Shown here piece after piece: positions 37,491-50,100 of a stretch of 64,000 bases of DNA. The position numbers and the translations under genes are program-made. The stretch is from Cervus elaphus (lineage: Eukaryota; Chordata; Mammalia; Artiodactyla; Cervidae). Numbering within the stretch: the first letter of the stretch is position 1; each line of letters begins with the position of its first letter. The stretch spans positions 57,643,001 through 57,707,000 of the forward strand of contig NC_057829.1 in the NCBI RefSeq assembly GCF_910594005.1, written 5' to 3'. The notes below the pieces were generated by a model. It was not told where the DNA came from and ran no database searches. It saw nothing but the letters and a program-made list of their open reading frames with translations.

Positions 37491-40269
37491 AAAGTTTAAG
37501 GTGATATAAGAAGAAACAGGAGTCTATATTAAAATTATAAAAGCAAAAATAGAAAAAAATGGTTATAACTATCAAAAATAAGAAGGTAGTATAAATAAGA
37601 TAAATCCTCATATATGCTAACTGTATGATTATAAATAAAAACAAGAAAAATAAGTATATTTAGAAATATTGAGATAATCACCAATATTAAAACAGGAGTT
37701 AACTTGACTGCGTCTGAGAATGGAAAGTGTAGGATAGTGGACTGTTGGTTTTATGATCTGCCCCATTTGATTATTAACCATGTATTACTTGATAAAATTA
37801 ATCTTAATAAAGAAAGAAACCACATAAAATCAAACAAATATATGTATCTTCATGGTCTTTTAGCCATGGTAGTGACCAGGAAATTCAAGAAAAAGTAAAT
37901 ACAGATGTGTATAAATCTAATGATGTAAATTTCTTTTGCCTCTTTTTTCCCCAAATTCCAAACCAACCTAGTAGTTATCTAGGACTACTACTTGGCTTAT
38001 CATCAGAAATACTTTAGGAACATTCTGCTTCTGCTGTGTGCAGTTCACTGGAGTTAAGTGACTTGAAGAGAAGAATGCCTTTAAGCCACAATGTGCTCAG
38101 ACCTTGCTCCTGATCCTCACATAGTTAGGAGTGGAAAGGCTGGCTGCGAGTGGGTTTGGCAGATGGACTATTTGAAGAGGGCAGACATGGGTTAGGGGTC
38201 AGGTGTATCAGAGAGTCAAAAGGCAGCACAAGAGCAGTGAACACCTAGAGGCAAAAAATGAAGTGGATAGACGCTCAACACTACTTCTTTAGTTTTTGCC
38301 CAAGCCCCCTCTGTGTGCTACTGAAAATTATTTTCTGTGCGGCATGTGGAATTTTCCAAATGTGTTTTCAGATAGCTGGAAAGGGGTAAAAGCCAAGTGC
38401 TTTAAAAAGCATATGGAGCTCATCATTTGATTTCAACATCTATTTAGAAAAAGTACTTGTATTCTGCGCCCCCCCCCCAATTGTGGTCAATTTAATAAGA
38501 CCCATTTTTCTTGAATCCCCCAGTGCCTAATTACTCATATTTCTTCCTTAAAGCTACATTCTGGTTTAGGATTTTTGTTGTCATTTAAGTCTCTGAAGCA
38601 CTCTAGGAGCCCTTGCTTTGGCTTTGTTTTTTTGGAAGCAAAGGAAAAATGATCTCCTGGTTTACTTTTGGAATCTGCAAAGCAACTTTGAGGTCCCAGG
38701 TGGGTTTAGTGTTTGGAAAGGGGAATTTGGGGGACTAAGGTTGACCCTGAGCCCCCAGATCACTGTTCACATTTACAAAAGCAAACCTGGTATCCCCAAT
38801 TGCTTTTCTCTTGAGGTTGGCTTAACTTTATTTATCTTCTGCCTTGGGTCACTGCCCCTGAGGTGCTTCAAAAGCAAAACCCAAAGACCCAAAACAAAGA
38901 AAGCTAAACCAGATTCAAGGAAAAAATGACCTAGCACTCTGGGTTCACTTTTACAAAGGCAAAAAGTCACTTCAAGAGTTCCATAGAATGGTTTTAAGTT
39001 GGGCTAGATTCATTGTGTCGTTTGCACAAAGTGATCTCAACAGGTCTGAGACCCCAAGTTTCTTGGGTGTAGATTTGGAGTGCAGTTTAGGATGGGAAAC
39101 CGTCAGCAGGCTAAATGCTTTGACACAGACTAACTCTTCAGTGATTCTCAACTATATTGAGCATATAAATAGACCACCCATGCAACCATTTCTTTTCTTA
39201 AGCCGAATCTTTTTGTTTGCTGGACATACGTACGAATCACTGAGGAAGTGAAACATACAACTCACTTTAAAAAGTTGGCATAAATCCACCTTATATTATC
39301 AGATTAGTTATGAAGGGCGTTTTTGAATCCTTGGTAAAAAAAAAGTTAGGTTACTAATTTTAGGTAATCTTATAAATCATGATGAAATAGAACTGAGGCA
39401 TGTTATTTTGCTATTCATTTTTGTATGATCCATACTTTGCTTACTTCCCCAAAGGATTTAAGATGGAATTACTTTACTTGACTGTTGGGACAAACCCATT
39501 TTTAGAACCTAATACCAATTTTTGTTATAATATACCTGACTTTATCCTTTAATAAGTAATTGTAAAACTGCTTGTGGATAATCTAGGGGAGATTTTTGTT
39601 TTTGTTCATGTTTGATCTACATCTTTGAATTTCAGTTATATATGTTAACTAATAAATTCACCTGTTGAGACCATGTCTCACAGTTTATTTACAAGACTGA
39701 GGGAGATTTTTTGTGATTAATAACAGATGTATTATTTGTGTACTGCCATCTGAAGGAAGTAAAACTTGAAACAGAGAAGTGAAGTTTTCCATAAGGACAG
39801 AGTACATCCTGTGAAACCACAATGAATGTGAGAGGCATTCCCAAGGCAGTGGCTGTGTGGAGTGAAGAAGTCGGTGGCACCACTCCAGTTTCCTCATCCC
39901 TTCCTGTCACACTGTGGCTCTAGAGCAGTCATGTTTTTAAACCATCCCAGAAACCTGGCCTCCTGCTTCTTGGTCAAAAGAGGCACAGGTAGCTGCTTGT
40001 AGAAATAGACTCAGTCCATGAACCTGGCCCGGCATAGTGTTAGGTAGGACCCAAGAATAATGCCCTCGTTTTGTGTTACATCTTTCATCTCAAAAGAACT
40101 ATATTTTAAAAAGTGAAAAAGGACCTTATAATTGTTACGGATATAGTCCATTTCTGTAGTCCATTCAGAAAAAGGAGTGCTTTTTTCTAGAAGTTCATTT
40201 ACCTTAATTAACATTAGACCCAATGCCTTCTAATGAGGAAATCTATCCTCTGTATCAAGCCCCTGATGT

Positions 40270-40491
40270 CAAGAGCCGACTCATTGGAAAAGACCCTGAT
40301 GCTGGCAAAGATTGAAGGCAGGAGGAGAAGGGGATGACAGAGGATGAGTTGGTTGGTTGGCATCACCAACTCAGTGGACTTGAGTTTGAGCAAGCTCTGG
40401 GAGATGGTGGACAGGGAAACCTGCTTACTGCAGTCCATGGGGTCAGACACAGAGTCAGACACAACTTAGTGAACACAACTGAACAACAACA
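40270..40491 (+). mobile_element. BovB LINE, terminal 220 bp
   Basis: Sense 3' end: actcattggaaaagaccctg through cagacacaacttagtgaaca, ending in a gaacaacaac tail. Confidence 0.88.
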
Positions 40492-40969
40492 GATGGGCAT
40501 TTAGGTTAAATTTTGTGGTTCCTGTAATTTCTAAAGAAATTTCTAGCAATAACTTTGCAAATGAGTATCCGACCTTGTGAGAAAAGAGCATGTATTTCTT
40601 TATCTAGGAAAGTGTATTTTTTGCTGTGAAAGAACCACTTCTGTACTCACAGTTGGAGTTGGTGTAGGTTTTAAATTCATTAAATGGGCTCCTCCTTTCT
40701 CACCTGGGGGTAGATCAACCCTTATTTTAAACCCTTTTCCTCTTCCAAATCCCAAAGGTCATGTTGCTGTTGCTTTTCGGAAAGAAAGGGAATTTGCAGC
40801 CAGTACATTAAGTGGTTACTTTCTGCTGACTGTGCGCATGCCCACACACACTTGAGCAAACACAAATGCATACCTGAAAGAGGACTCCTTCAAAATGAGG
40901 CTTTTAACAACTGTGTGAGGGGAATTCCTTATTGGAATTTATTGGGGGGAAAAAGTATGTATGTAAACC

Positions 40970-41460
40970 TTATGAAAATAAAGACAATCACAGTTACCCA
41001 TAATCCCACCCCAAATTACAGCTATTCTTAACATTTTCTCAAATTTTATTCCAGTCTCTTTTGATGGGTTTTTATGTGATTTTATTAGTAGTGTTTATTA
41101 TAAGCTTCTTCCCAAGTTATTTAAAATTCTGTGTAAGCATTGATTTGAATAACCTCCCTATACATAGATAGATATCTCACTATTTCACCCTTCTGTTAAC
41201 ATTGAGATTTAACCTGTCTTCAGTGTTTTTTTTCCTTCTTCAATTTTTGATAACACAAATAACATTTTTGAGATTAACATATTTATTAATAAAATTTTAT
41301 CTACCTTTATTATTGTTCACTGAAGTTAGATTCCTAGAAGTAGGATTACAGAGTCAAAGGGAATGGCCATTTTTTCTAAGGTTCTTAAATACATAATGCA
41401 AATTCACATTCTAAAGAAGTTATATTAATTTATATTTTCATTGCAGAGTGTAGAAAGTAA
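40970..41460 (-). repeat. Old L1-like fragment
   Basis: agattcctagaagtaggatt and acagagtcaaagggaatggc match the antisense 3' UTR of old L1s. Confidence 0.45.
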
Positions 41461-42825
41461 CTATTCCTCCTTGTGAAAGAAGGGGAAACTGTTGCTTTAG
41501 CAAGAGTAAAGAATTACACAGAACTTGGAGTACTTCCCTTTTCTTTTTCATTGTATTCTTTTAACATTGTCTCAGTGCAGTTTCTGTACCAGTGACTTAA
41601 CTTTTGGTATGGCCTAGAGTGTTGTCTGAAAGAAAAAATAGCGTGGCTTTTAATATTAGTAGCAAACATTTTCATTATAGAATTTTCTTCTTTGTATAAG
41701 AAAGTCTCTAATTAGTGGAGAGGGGAAGAGTCAAACAAATCCATTGTCTTCCTAAGGAGGAGCTAGTTTCTTGTAACTTTTCTCTAGTTTTTAACCACCC
41801 CAGAAGTTTTATGTCTCTCTGAGTCAGTGGATTGGCTCACGTGTTCTAAGAGTAAATAAAAATACTTCATTTGAAAGCAAAACCAATACACCCCTTACTT
41901 GTAAAGTGGGCTAAAACAAAAAGAAAGAATAATATAAAAACTGAAGGAAGGTAGTAAGTAAAGCATTTAGCTTTCTGAAACAGTTCAGATGGGGATAGGA
42001 AGTTGGTCTTAAATGGCTTAAAGGGGATTAGGGTTTTAAAGTTGGATAAGGAGTTTGGTGCTTTGGTTTATGCATGGCATTGCTTTTAAAAGATTACTTC
42101 TATATTTGACAACAATTCTAACTGGAGATTATAAAGCAAATAGTCAATTTTAAAACACTATGGAAAACAAGAGGGTTTCCTTTTTGTTGTTGTTTGTTTA
42201 TACAAAATGATTGCCTAGAGTTAACAAGCTGAGTCCTGAAGGCCTCGTTTCATAACACTACTGAGGATCTATCACCAGGGAGAATCCAGCAGAGGTTGTT
42301 TAATGCACTTCATTGAGATTATCTGAGCTTTTCGGTTTAAATTACTTTGGGAAAGTCTAGGTGTAAACGACTTCTTTGAAAGGTAAACATACTTAACCTC
42401 TTTTAAAAAAAAAAAAAGGTTCAATTTAAATTCTTTAAAATTTTTTCAGTTAGCAGCAACCTTTACTAGTTAAATCTGAGTATGAACCAAATAATGTGTA
42501 AAGATTAAATCTCTATACATCAGAACAAGTGTTAATGTAATTATATAATAGTGTTTTCATTATTTTACAATTATTTGAAAATGCAATGAAGTACTTTATT
42601 AGAAAGGCAAGTCCTGACAATTTTAGTTATTTCAAAAGTGAAAAGATACCATACACTACGTTGGTTCTAAAGTGTAGTTAATGAAGTTTTAAAAATAAGA
42701 TTGGTTATTCTGTTCCATCTGAGAAACAGGTTATATTCAAATGGATCAAGAGTAGCATATACTTTATGTATTGGCTGTGGATAAATAGTCAAAAATTGCT
42801 TTGACATTTTCCCCATCTTCCTCAG

Positions 42826-42938
42826 CTCCTCGACCTGTTTATGGTTTGGGATTGGTCTACTTATCTAGCTGATTATGGTCAGCCAGCGTCTAAGTACCTT
42901 CGGGTGAATCCAAACACAGCCCTTACTCTTTTGGAGAA
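42826..42938 (+). CDS. EXOC6: EXOC6, penultimate coding exon
   Basis: This 113-bp exon encodes 37 full codons starting LLDLFMVWDWSTYLADYGQ and running on through PASKYLRVNPNTALTLLE, then the first two bases of a Lys codon. It is preceded by the acceptor CCTCAG and followed by the donor GTGAGT at 42939. The reading frame joins the upstream exon (phase 0) and the downstream exon (split Lys codon) without adjustment, which confirms all three exon boundaries. The residues belong to the C-terminal helical bundle of Sec15. Confidence 0.95.
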
Positions 42939-44037
42939 GTGAGTATATTCTGAAAGCTTCGCATATCATTTTAGCAGCTTGTAATTCAGTGATAATTGAA
43001 AAACTGGAAATTTTTAATCAAAAGAGAAATGTCTACATGGAGCTTAAAAGTTCAGTTCATTTTAATGACTAAAATATAAGCCGCCTTCTTTCTTGCCTTC
43101 AGTGCTGGTATAGTTTTTTATGAGATTTCTGTTTGTGTTGATATGAACTAAACTTTTTTCCTATTGTGTCCTCAATATCTGACTTAATTAGCTTTAGAAA
43201 TATGTTTACTGGAGATAAGTGAGATTGGAACTTAAAATATACATATATACTGTAACACAGGAAAGAAGGTATTTCCTAAAACGTAGATTGGGACTAGAAT
43301 CAGTTTGCCATCAGTGCTATCTAAAGCCTACCATGATGGGCTTGGATTCCTTACAGGTAAAGAAGTATGCCTTTTGAAAAAATATTATAAAATCTGAAGT
43401 AACAGAACACTTACTGGTGCATCTTGTCCAAAAAACAAGTGTTGGTGTTACTTTTCCTTCTCATTATGCAGCATGTTTTCTTTTCTCTGTATCATATTTC
43501 AGATATCACTATTAAAAATTTCAATTTTTGCATTGAAAGTGTGTATTATTTTCCCACATTTCAAAATATCTGGTGTGTTTGATTTGAGAAGGACACAAGG
43601 AACTGTTTTAAATAAGTTGTTTTACAGTGCCATGAAACACCACTGAGGCAAAAAAAATTACTGCTTTAAATTTTCTATTGTTATTTTTCCTTTCACCTTG
43701 TCTTGGTATGAGTGTGATTTGCAGAGTCTGTAGAGGGTGTGTATTTTAGCATACTTTATGGAATGATATTAGAAAATAGTATCATGTAAGAAAACATGCT
43801 TTTAGATTTATATAGTAATGCAAAAACACCATTTCGTATAGAATGCAAAATAAAGCTGCTAATATTTTCTGTGGTTGCTATCTCTAACTCTATTAGTAAT
43901 ACCTATTTTCTTTGAAGTATATTTTTCAAGTATAGATTTAGTGTGAGATAACCCAGAGCATGCCAGAATATTTTAGTTGTTACAGTATAACTTTTAAATT
44001 CCTTTTATTAAGCTTCTTCATTCACATATATTCCTAG
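42939..44037 (+). other. EXOC6: EXOC6 last intron
   Basis: A 1.1-kb GT-AG intron (GTGAGT to CCTAG). It is AT-rich, with no repeat or gene that I recognise. Confidence 0.85.
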
Positions 44038-44170
44038 GATGAAGGATACTAGCAAAAAGAACAATATATTTGCTCAATTCAGGAAGAATGATCGAGACAA
44101 ACAGAAGTTGATAGAAACAGTTGTGAAACAGCTGAGAAGTTTGGTGAATGGTATGTCCCAGCACACATAG
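44038..44170 (+). CDS. EXOC6: EXOC6, terminal coding exon with stop codon
   Basis: Completes the Lys codon split by the intron, then encodes MKDTSKKNNIFAQFRKNDRD, then KQKLIETVVKQLRSLVNGMSQ and a short His-Thr tail before TAG at 44168-44170. The strongly basic C-terminal tail is typical of Sec15A. The acceptor TTCCTAG lies at 44031-44037. The exon continues into the 3' UTR. Confidence 0.94.
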
Positions 44171-45280
44171 CCGTCACATCACTTGCACTCAGTGATGCCA
44201 ACTCCGTGACTCAATGTTGATCTCTAACAGGCACTGGTCATGATACAGAAAATTGTTTGCAGAATTAAAAAATACAATAGAGAAAAGACACTTGATGAGA
44301 GCTTAGAAACAAGAAAGAATTATAAATATCATTTGTATGGATTTTTAAATAATTGAATACTATTTTATATATGGAAAATGTGACAATTTTTTTCACTTCT
44401 AGGGAAAAAAGGCAAAACTGTAATATATAAATCAGGTCAAAAATTGTACATGAAACTGATTGTGTAAATACAGTAGAAGAACTTACGCCTCTATAGGGTG
44501 TTTTTTCTATTTAGACTTCAATGATTGTTCTGGTTGTTTTTTTTTCTTCCCAGTATCTGGTTTTGGAATGCAATCATGTATGACATTTTCCTGACTTTTT
44601 CTGACTTTTAGCTTTAATTTTCACCTCACTAGTACTAAATTGTCTAATTCTGCTGATTTTGAGGGAGGAAATAGACAAATATGTAAAGGAACCTGAAATT
44701 GAACTTAACCCAATAAGAATGTGAATTACTTGTTCAACTTGGGTGGTTTAATCTGAATATGAAGAAAAGGTATTTGGATTTTCTGAAGATGCAGTGTTGT
44801 TTCTGTTCAGCAGGGTTAATATTTCTAACTATATTGTTTGTAGCTGACCCCATTTATTTGGTTTGGTTTGGTTCAAGTTAGGAGGACAGAAACTAAGTGG
44901 GGCTAACCACTTCAGGTGGCACTTGTGCTAGGAGAGACATACTCCTGCATATAGAAGTTACCGCAGGGGTCAGGTTACTTTCTTCAAGGCGCAGACCTCG
45001 GTGCTGGATCCTTATTGTGGAAACAAGCCAAACCAAAATGAACTCTGGAAAACCTAAAACGAATGTACCTTTTACTCTGTGTAAATGACTGTGGTCCAAA
45101 GGGTAATATCAATCTGATCCTTACTTTGTCTTCTTTGTATTTATGCTGAATAATCCTTTTGCATTTTCAGAATTTATGCCTGTAAGAAACTTATATTTGA
45201 CTCTGTAAAATAAGTGTAAAGAATTATATGTGCATTTCTTGATTTTGTGATTAAATATTAAAAAGGTTGAGCAAGTTGCT
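44171..45280 (+). other. EXOC6: EXOC6 3' UTR (extent inferred)
   Basis: AT-rich sequence after the EXOC6 stop with no intron signal or other gene. The two overlapping ATTAAA hexamers at 45250-45262 are the likeliest poly(A) signals before base composition switches to the CpG-rich CYP26C1 upstream region near 45,520. The end is therefore an estimate. Short open frames near 44,900 on both strands look fortuitous. Confidence 0.5.
45250..45262 (+). terminator. EXOC6: Candidate EXOC6 polyadenylation signals
   Basis: Tandem ATTAAA hexamers at 45250-45255 and 45257-45262, 1.1 kb past the stop codon. ATTAAA is the second most common mammalian poly(A) signal. No AATAAA occurs close by on this strand. 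Confidence 0.45.
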
Positions 45281-46500
45281 GAAAATTCATTGCTGTTGCA
45301 TCTGTTTAGAGTTTCCTGATTTAAAACAACTGCTTTCTTCAGAAAGGCTGTTATTTAGTTACTGGAATGGGAGTATCGCCAGAACGAAGAAAACAAGCAT
45401 TTTTTCTCTCGACGGTCTCTAATCCTGAAGTACTTAACGTTTAAAAAAATATTATATGGAAAACATGGTTACTTCTAGGTACAATACAATACCATCTGGA
45501 AGTTACTAAAGACGGCGAGCTGCTAGTTCTCTTTGGGGACTGGAAAGCGGTGGCCCTCGAGTGCCGTAGCCTGCCCTCCAGGGCACTTGGGACGTCTCCC
45601 CGGCTTGGGCTGAGGCGTCCCGGATTCAGAGAGACGCCGCCTTTGCACGGTTGGGAGCAGAGGACCGTGCCTTCGCAGCGGCGATGGTCTTGAGGAGTTT
45701 ACTTTTCTCAGGGATACAAGCACCCGGCAATCCCCACCATCACCCCGCTCCGCAACACACACACACCCCTCGGGTTGAGCCGTAGTGACTAGGACGCCCG
45801 AGTCCTGGGCATTTAGGGCCCCACAAAAAGCCCGAAAAGCAACTGTGTAGCCTGACGAGATGGAAGGATACAAAGAGGGAGGGATCGGTGAATTTGGTCT
45901 TCGAGACCCGAAAGGCGCCCGGGGATATCTGCTCCTCGTGGGGTTGTGGGGTGGGGGGTGGGGGGCTCTCCGTGAAGCTTTGGGCAGCAGTTACACTACC
46001 CCCTTTTGAAGGATTCTGGAAGTGGTGGACCAGAGACCTCGGAGGGAGGGGATGTCGAAGAATCGCAACCCGGGCCATCCTTTGTAGGCGCTTGCGATGC
46101 CACGGCAGGCATGGAAGACCTCGATTTCCCTGAAATAAAAGCAGAGCAAAGGGGAGAACCCCTGTCCCTTTTAGCCCTGGAGTGCCGTGGGAACCGGCAC
46201 CTGGAAGTTAGAGTGATCCCCCGTTAGCTCCCTGCGCTAGGTCAGTCCACTCGCCGAGCTCCTGCTTGGAGTCGGGAAGTTCTTGGCGCGAAACCGCAGG
46301 CCCCGCCCGAAGAGCTGCGTCGGGCACGGCACCCGCTGAGCGGTAGCGCAGTAGCTGCTGCCACTCCCCACACCAGCCCCCCGGAGAGCGCGCCGCTGCC
46401 CAACGCCTCCAATCGTTACCCTGCGTGGAGCGCCTTAAATATGCAGAGGCGCGTCACGTCGTGTGGATCGGGATCAATCCGCAGGGAGCAATCCAGTATC

Positions 46501-46508
46501 TATATAAA
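46501..46508 (+). promoter_or_regulatory. CYP26C1: Candidate CYP26C1 TATA box
   Basis: TATATAAA lies 475 bp upstream of the start codon in GC-rich surroundings, where AT-only octamers are unusual. A start site about 25-30 bp downstream (near 46,530-46,540) would give a leader of roughly 450 nt. No retinoic acid DR5 element was found beside it, in contrast to CYP26A1. Whether this is the main promoter is not shown by the sequence. Confidence 0.45.
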
Positions 46509-46982
46509 TGTTGCCTGGGTAGGCCGAAAAGGGTTAAAAGGCTGGAGAAGAGAGAGGTGGGCGGGGGTCTACACAACCCGGGTGAGCGCAGCCCTGGTTG
46601 GCAAACCGGTGAGTTGCTCCTCTCTTTGCCCTCCCTCGCTGCTTCCATCGAAGGAGTGCTGACCCAGGGAGGTGGGAGGTGCTCGGCGCGAGCGGTCCTG
46701 AGGCAGCCCGCACCCCCGCAAGGAGGTGGCATTTTGGCCCGGGAGCCGTCGGACTCCGGAACAAGTCCTGAGCTCGCGAGTCTCTCTAAAGGCACGTTCC
46801 CTAAGGGCGCGTAGTCAACTGCGATCCTCCGCTGCCCCTCTGCTTGTAGAGCGAAACCCCTGGTAAATCTCAGTTTTGGTCCCCAAGCCCCCGGGTCCTT
46901 TCCGGACAGAACAGGTGAGCACTGCGCGCCGCAGCTCCGGCGCTTCCTGCGCTTGGAGCGGCCCGACCCCCGCAGGCTCGCC

Positions 46983-47186
46983 ATGTTACCCTGGGGGCTG
47001 AGCTGCGTGTCCGTGCTAGGGGCGGTGGGCACCGCGCTCCTGGGCGCGGGCCTGCTACTCAGCCTGGCGCAGCACCTCTGGACCCTCCGCTGGACGCTGA
47101 GTCGGGACCGAGCCTCTGCCCTGCCCCTGCCCAAAGGCTCCATGGGCTGGCCCTTCTTCGGGGAAACGCTGCACTGGTTAGTTCAG
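46983..47186 (+). CDS. CYP26C1: CYP26C1 coding exon 1
   Basis: 68 codons: the start Met, the hydrophobic ER anchor with a Leu/Ala/Gly-rich run, and the proline-rich hinge ending ETLHWLVQ. The donor is GTGAGC at 47187, phase 0. Confidence 0.95.
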
Positions 47187-50100
47187 GTGAGCAGTCCGTC
47201 GTTTCCGCACCCCGATTTGGCCCGTCTTCTCTGTCCCCCACTGCCTCTCAAGGTCCCCAGGGCTCGTAGCCATTCTCTTCCTGTCGCCCAGGGCTCCAGG
47301 GAGCATATACAGCCCTCCCCTCTACCCAGCTTCTCCCTCGAAGGGACTGTGTGTCACTGGCGTTCTCTCCAGCACAGCCTAAGACCCGACGCCACGCAGG
47401 GATGAGCAGGGGGGTTCTAGAGCCCTATGTCCTGCCACCATTGAATCGGGAGTCGGGCGCGTCTCAGCCCTCAGCTCTTTGGCACTCGGGTCCCCATTCT
47501 AATCCTGTTTCCCCATCTCACCAATGGGAACGGGAGCATGTACATCCCTGTAGAGTAGTCAGTCGCGAGATCCCTTTGAGACCGTTTTGTAAAGAATAAG
47601 ATGCCAGCCTGGAGCAGGAGGCTTTTATCAAGAGACAGTTGGGATGCCTGGGCTAGTTTCGCAGCCGAGGCCCAGCGGCCCCATCCCTCTTCGCTCCTGG
47701 CTCGCAGGGCTCTCGCTTCCACAGCTCCCGCAGGGAGCGCTACGGGACGGTGTTCAAGACGCACCTGCTGGGCAGGCCAGTGATCCGCGTGAGCGGCGCC
47801 GAGAACGTGCGCACAATCCTGCTGGGCGAGCACCGCCTGGTGCGCAGCCAGTGGCCGCAGAGTGCGCACATCCTTCTGGGCTCGCACACACTGCTCGGCG
47901 CGGTTGGAGAGCCGCACCGGCAGCGGCGCAAGGTGAGCCCAAAACAGTAGCGGCCGTCGGAACGTCGGACCGGCGGCTTCTGAGCAGCTGCCGTCGGCCA
48001 GGCCGGGCGACGTGTTAGGGATCCACTGTGAACCTGACCAGGGCCCCTGACAAGTGGGTGGCATTGGGCTAGTAGTCCCTTATCTTCTCTGGATTCGGCT
48101 TATAAGCCGGGACTGGGACTTAAAGATCCTTTCATCTTCGATCTTCTGCGACTCTTATGCCAGAAGCGATGGAAATTCAAACTCAGTGTTAGGGACGACT
48201 TCCTGGAGTAGGTGGCCCCTGGAGCCTGGATGGAGAGGAGGCACGGTGTACATCAGACAAGCACTAGAGGGAATGGCGAGAGCAAAACCCAACACATTTG
48301 GGTCCGGGTCGCTTAGAAGAGGAAGAAGGGGCCGAAATTGGCCTCTTGACTCCGCTGGAGTCGTGGAGCAGAGGAAACCGGACGGCTGCCAGGGCTGACC
48401 CTGTGCGTTCCCCTCAGATCCTGGCTCGAGCGTTCAGCCGTGCGGCGCTGGAGCGCTACGTGCCTCGCCTGCAGGGGGCGCTGCGGCGGGAGGTGCGCTC
48501 CTGGTGCGCGGCCCGCGGGCCTGTCGCTGTCTATGAAGCCGCTAAAGCGCTCACCTTCCGCATGGCCGCGCGCATCCTGCTGGGGCTACAGCTAGACGAG
48601 GCGCAGTGCTCCGAGCTGGCCCGGACCTTCGAGCAGTTCGTGGAGAACCTCTTCTCGCTGCCCCTCGATGTGCCTTTCAGCGGCCTGCGCAAGGTACTGC
48701 CGCCCCGCCCGCCCCAGACCTTCTCTTTGGGGCTCCCTTGCTGCGCCATACGCATCACCTCTGCTGGGAGATGGAGGCTTTGCCCAGTGTGGGGAGGCGG
48801 CATGGTGGCGGTGGGCCTTGGGGCTGGTCTCTGTCCTGACTCGCTGTGTGAGCCGGGGCGGGCCACACACCCTCTCTGGACCACGCCTGGCGGGCCGAGC
48901 TCCAGCCCCAGCAGCCGCGGGCTTCCCGACGTTGGGTCTCGGTGGCGGGAGCCCAGCCAGTCGCCCCGGCCCCTCCCCAGAGCGGCGCCTCTAGGCCCGG
49001 CTTGCAGCGCCTCTTTGGAAGCCCCGTGGCTGGGCAACGGATGGGAGCACAAGGGCCGCAGACACGCCCCCGGCCCAGGCCGGCGCCAGCCCGGGTTGGA
49101 GAGGGGTGGGTGTCGGCTCACCGCCCGCGGCCCCAGGCCCGCTAGTTTCCGGATTAGAGAACCGTGGCCTCTTCAAACTTCAGAGCAATGGGCCGGACTT
49201 AGAGAGCAACTGATCTGGGGCTTCTTACCGTGCCAATGTCCTGGTTTTCATTCAGCCAATTAAAAATAATAGTTATGTGTAAAGGGACCTGGTATATGGA
49301 CCGATTGCCTTGGGTACATTTTTCTGATTTAATCCTCTCAGTTGCAAAATATTATTCTCGTTTAATTGATGAAGAAACTGAAGCTCCAAGAGGTTAAATG
49401 ACTTGCCCAAGATCACACAGCTAGTAGGGGCAGAGGCAAGGTTTGACAACCCCCCTCCCCCCACTCCCCGCCTCATCCTTGTCTCCCCTGACAAGAAGCC
49501 AATGTCCTCAAAATGCTTCCCCTGGCAGATGCTTTCTCACTGTGCTTGCTCCCTGAACTCTGGGGGACCATCCCAGCCCTCCTGCCTACCCCTTTACAAA
49601 GGCTAATGTTTAGAGCTTCCCAGTCGTGTCCTTTAAGCCAGAGCTTTCCTGAGTACATCAAGGTGTCCCTTCCTCTCTGCACTGGTGCCCACTGCCCCTG
49701 CATGCAGGGGAAGGGTGGTGGGCTAACTCCCAGGTTCTCTGCCAAGCACAGACACTTGAAGCTGCGTGACCCTGGGCAATTGCTTGACCTCTCTGAGCCT
49801 CAGCATCCTTCCCTTAGGAGGACAGTAAACTGCCTTGCTCCAAAGAGGGACTTGTGCTCATCAAGAGATAATGGTGTATGAGGGTAATGGACAAATTCCT
49901 GAGCCTTTATTGAGTCCCTTCAACAGTGTGGAGCTAAGCTGGGAATGTGTTAATGCTGGCTTTCAGCAGAGCCAGACCAGCACTGGGAAGATGTGGGGGG
50001 TAGGTGTCCAGGGCTAGCCCCCTCTGCCTTCCTACCCCAACTCCCTTCTCTCCCCACACACCAGGGCATTCGGGCACGGGACCAGCTGCATCGGCACCTG

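Larger units (their letters stand above)
11818..42825 (+). other. EXOC6: EXOC6 31-kb intron
   Basis: A single intron from donor GTAAGA (11818) to acceptor CTCAG (42821-42825). It contains BovB copies at 17401, 20349, 26105, 33563 and 40270, old L1s and L2s, SINEs and microsatellites, listed separately. The segments 14120-17160, 21180-21780, 22802-24110, 24500-25970, 28030-29140, 32345-33560, 34050-35580, 37490-40265 and 41460-42825 show no gene, RNA gene or repeat I can name with confidence. No spliced open frame with coding character was seen. Its size and its position next to CYP26C1/CYP26A1 make it a plausible host for long-range enhancers, but that is inference. Confidence 0.85.
45520..47190. 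other. CYP26C1: CpG-rich promoter and first-exon region of CYP26C1
   Basis: CG dinucleotides become abundant abruptly after 45,520 in contrast to the AT-rich EXOC6 3' UTR, and stay dense through the TATA box, the leader and coding exon 1. The density (judged by eye, not computed) is that of a CpG island. CpG-rich stretches recur around 47,600-49,150, 52,070-52,450 and 54,600-55,150. Confidence 0.65.
48694..50064 (+). other. CYP26C1: CYP26C1 intron 3
   Basis: 1.4 kb. The first 450 bp are CpG-rich; the rest holds two ancient MIR fragments (about 49310-49440 minus, 49745-49815 plus). No young retroposon. The large open frames on both strands at 48,530-49,260 reflect the low stop-codon density of GC-rich DNA. 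Confidence 0.8.

Noticed and set aside
38618..38929. 103-aa frame as a possible small gene
   Set aside because: Low-complexity Lys-rich end, no family resemblance, overlapping frame on the other strand.
46953..46982. Upstream in-frame extension of CYP26C1
   Set aside because: Begins at a TTG, not an ATG, and adds residues not known in the family; the ATG at 46983 fits the family N-terminus.
46454..47143. 229-aa open frame on the minus strand across CYP26C1 exon 1
   Set aside because: Lies opposite a certain exon in CpG-rich, stop-poor DNA; it is Arg/Pro/Ser-rich with no domain.
47471..48064. 197-aa minus-strand frame over CYP26C1 exon 2
   Set aside because: Shadow of exon 2 and its flanks; no independent signal.
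48298..49263. 321-aa plus-strand frame starting before CYP26C1 exon 3
   Set aside because: It contains the real exon 3 read through the acceptor and donor. The flanking residues are intron translation; splice sites and homology fix the exon at 48418-48693.
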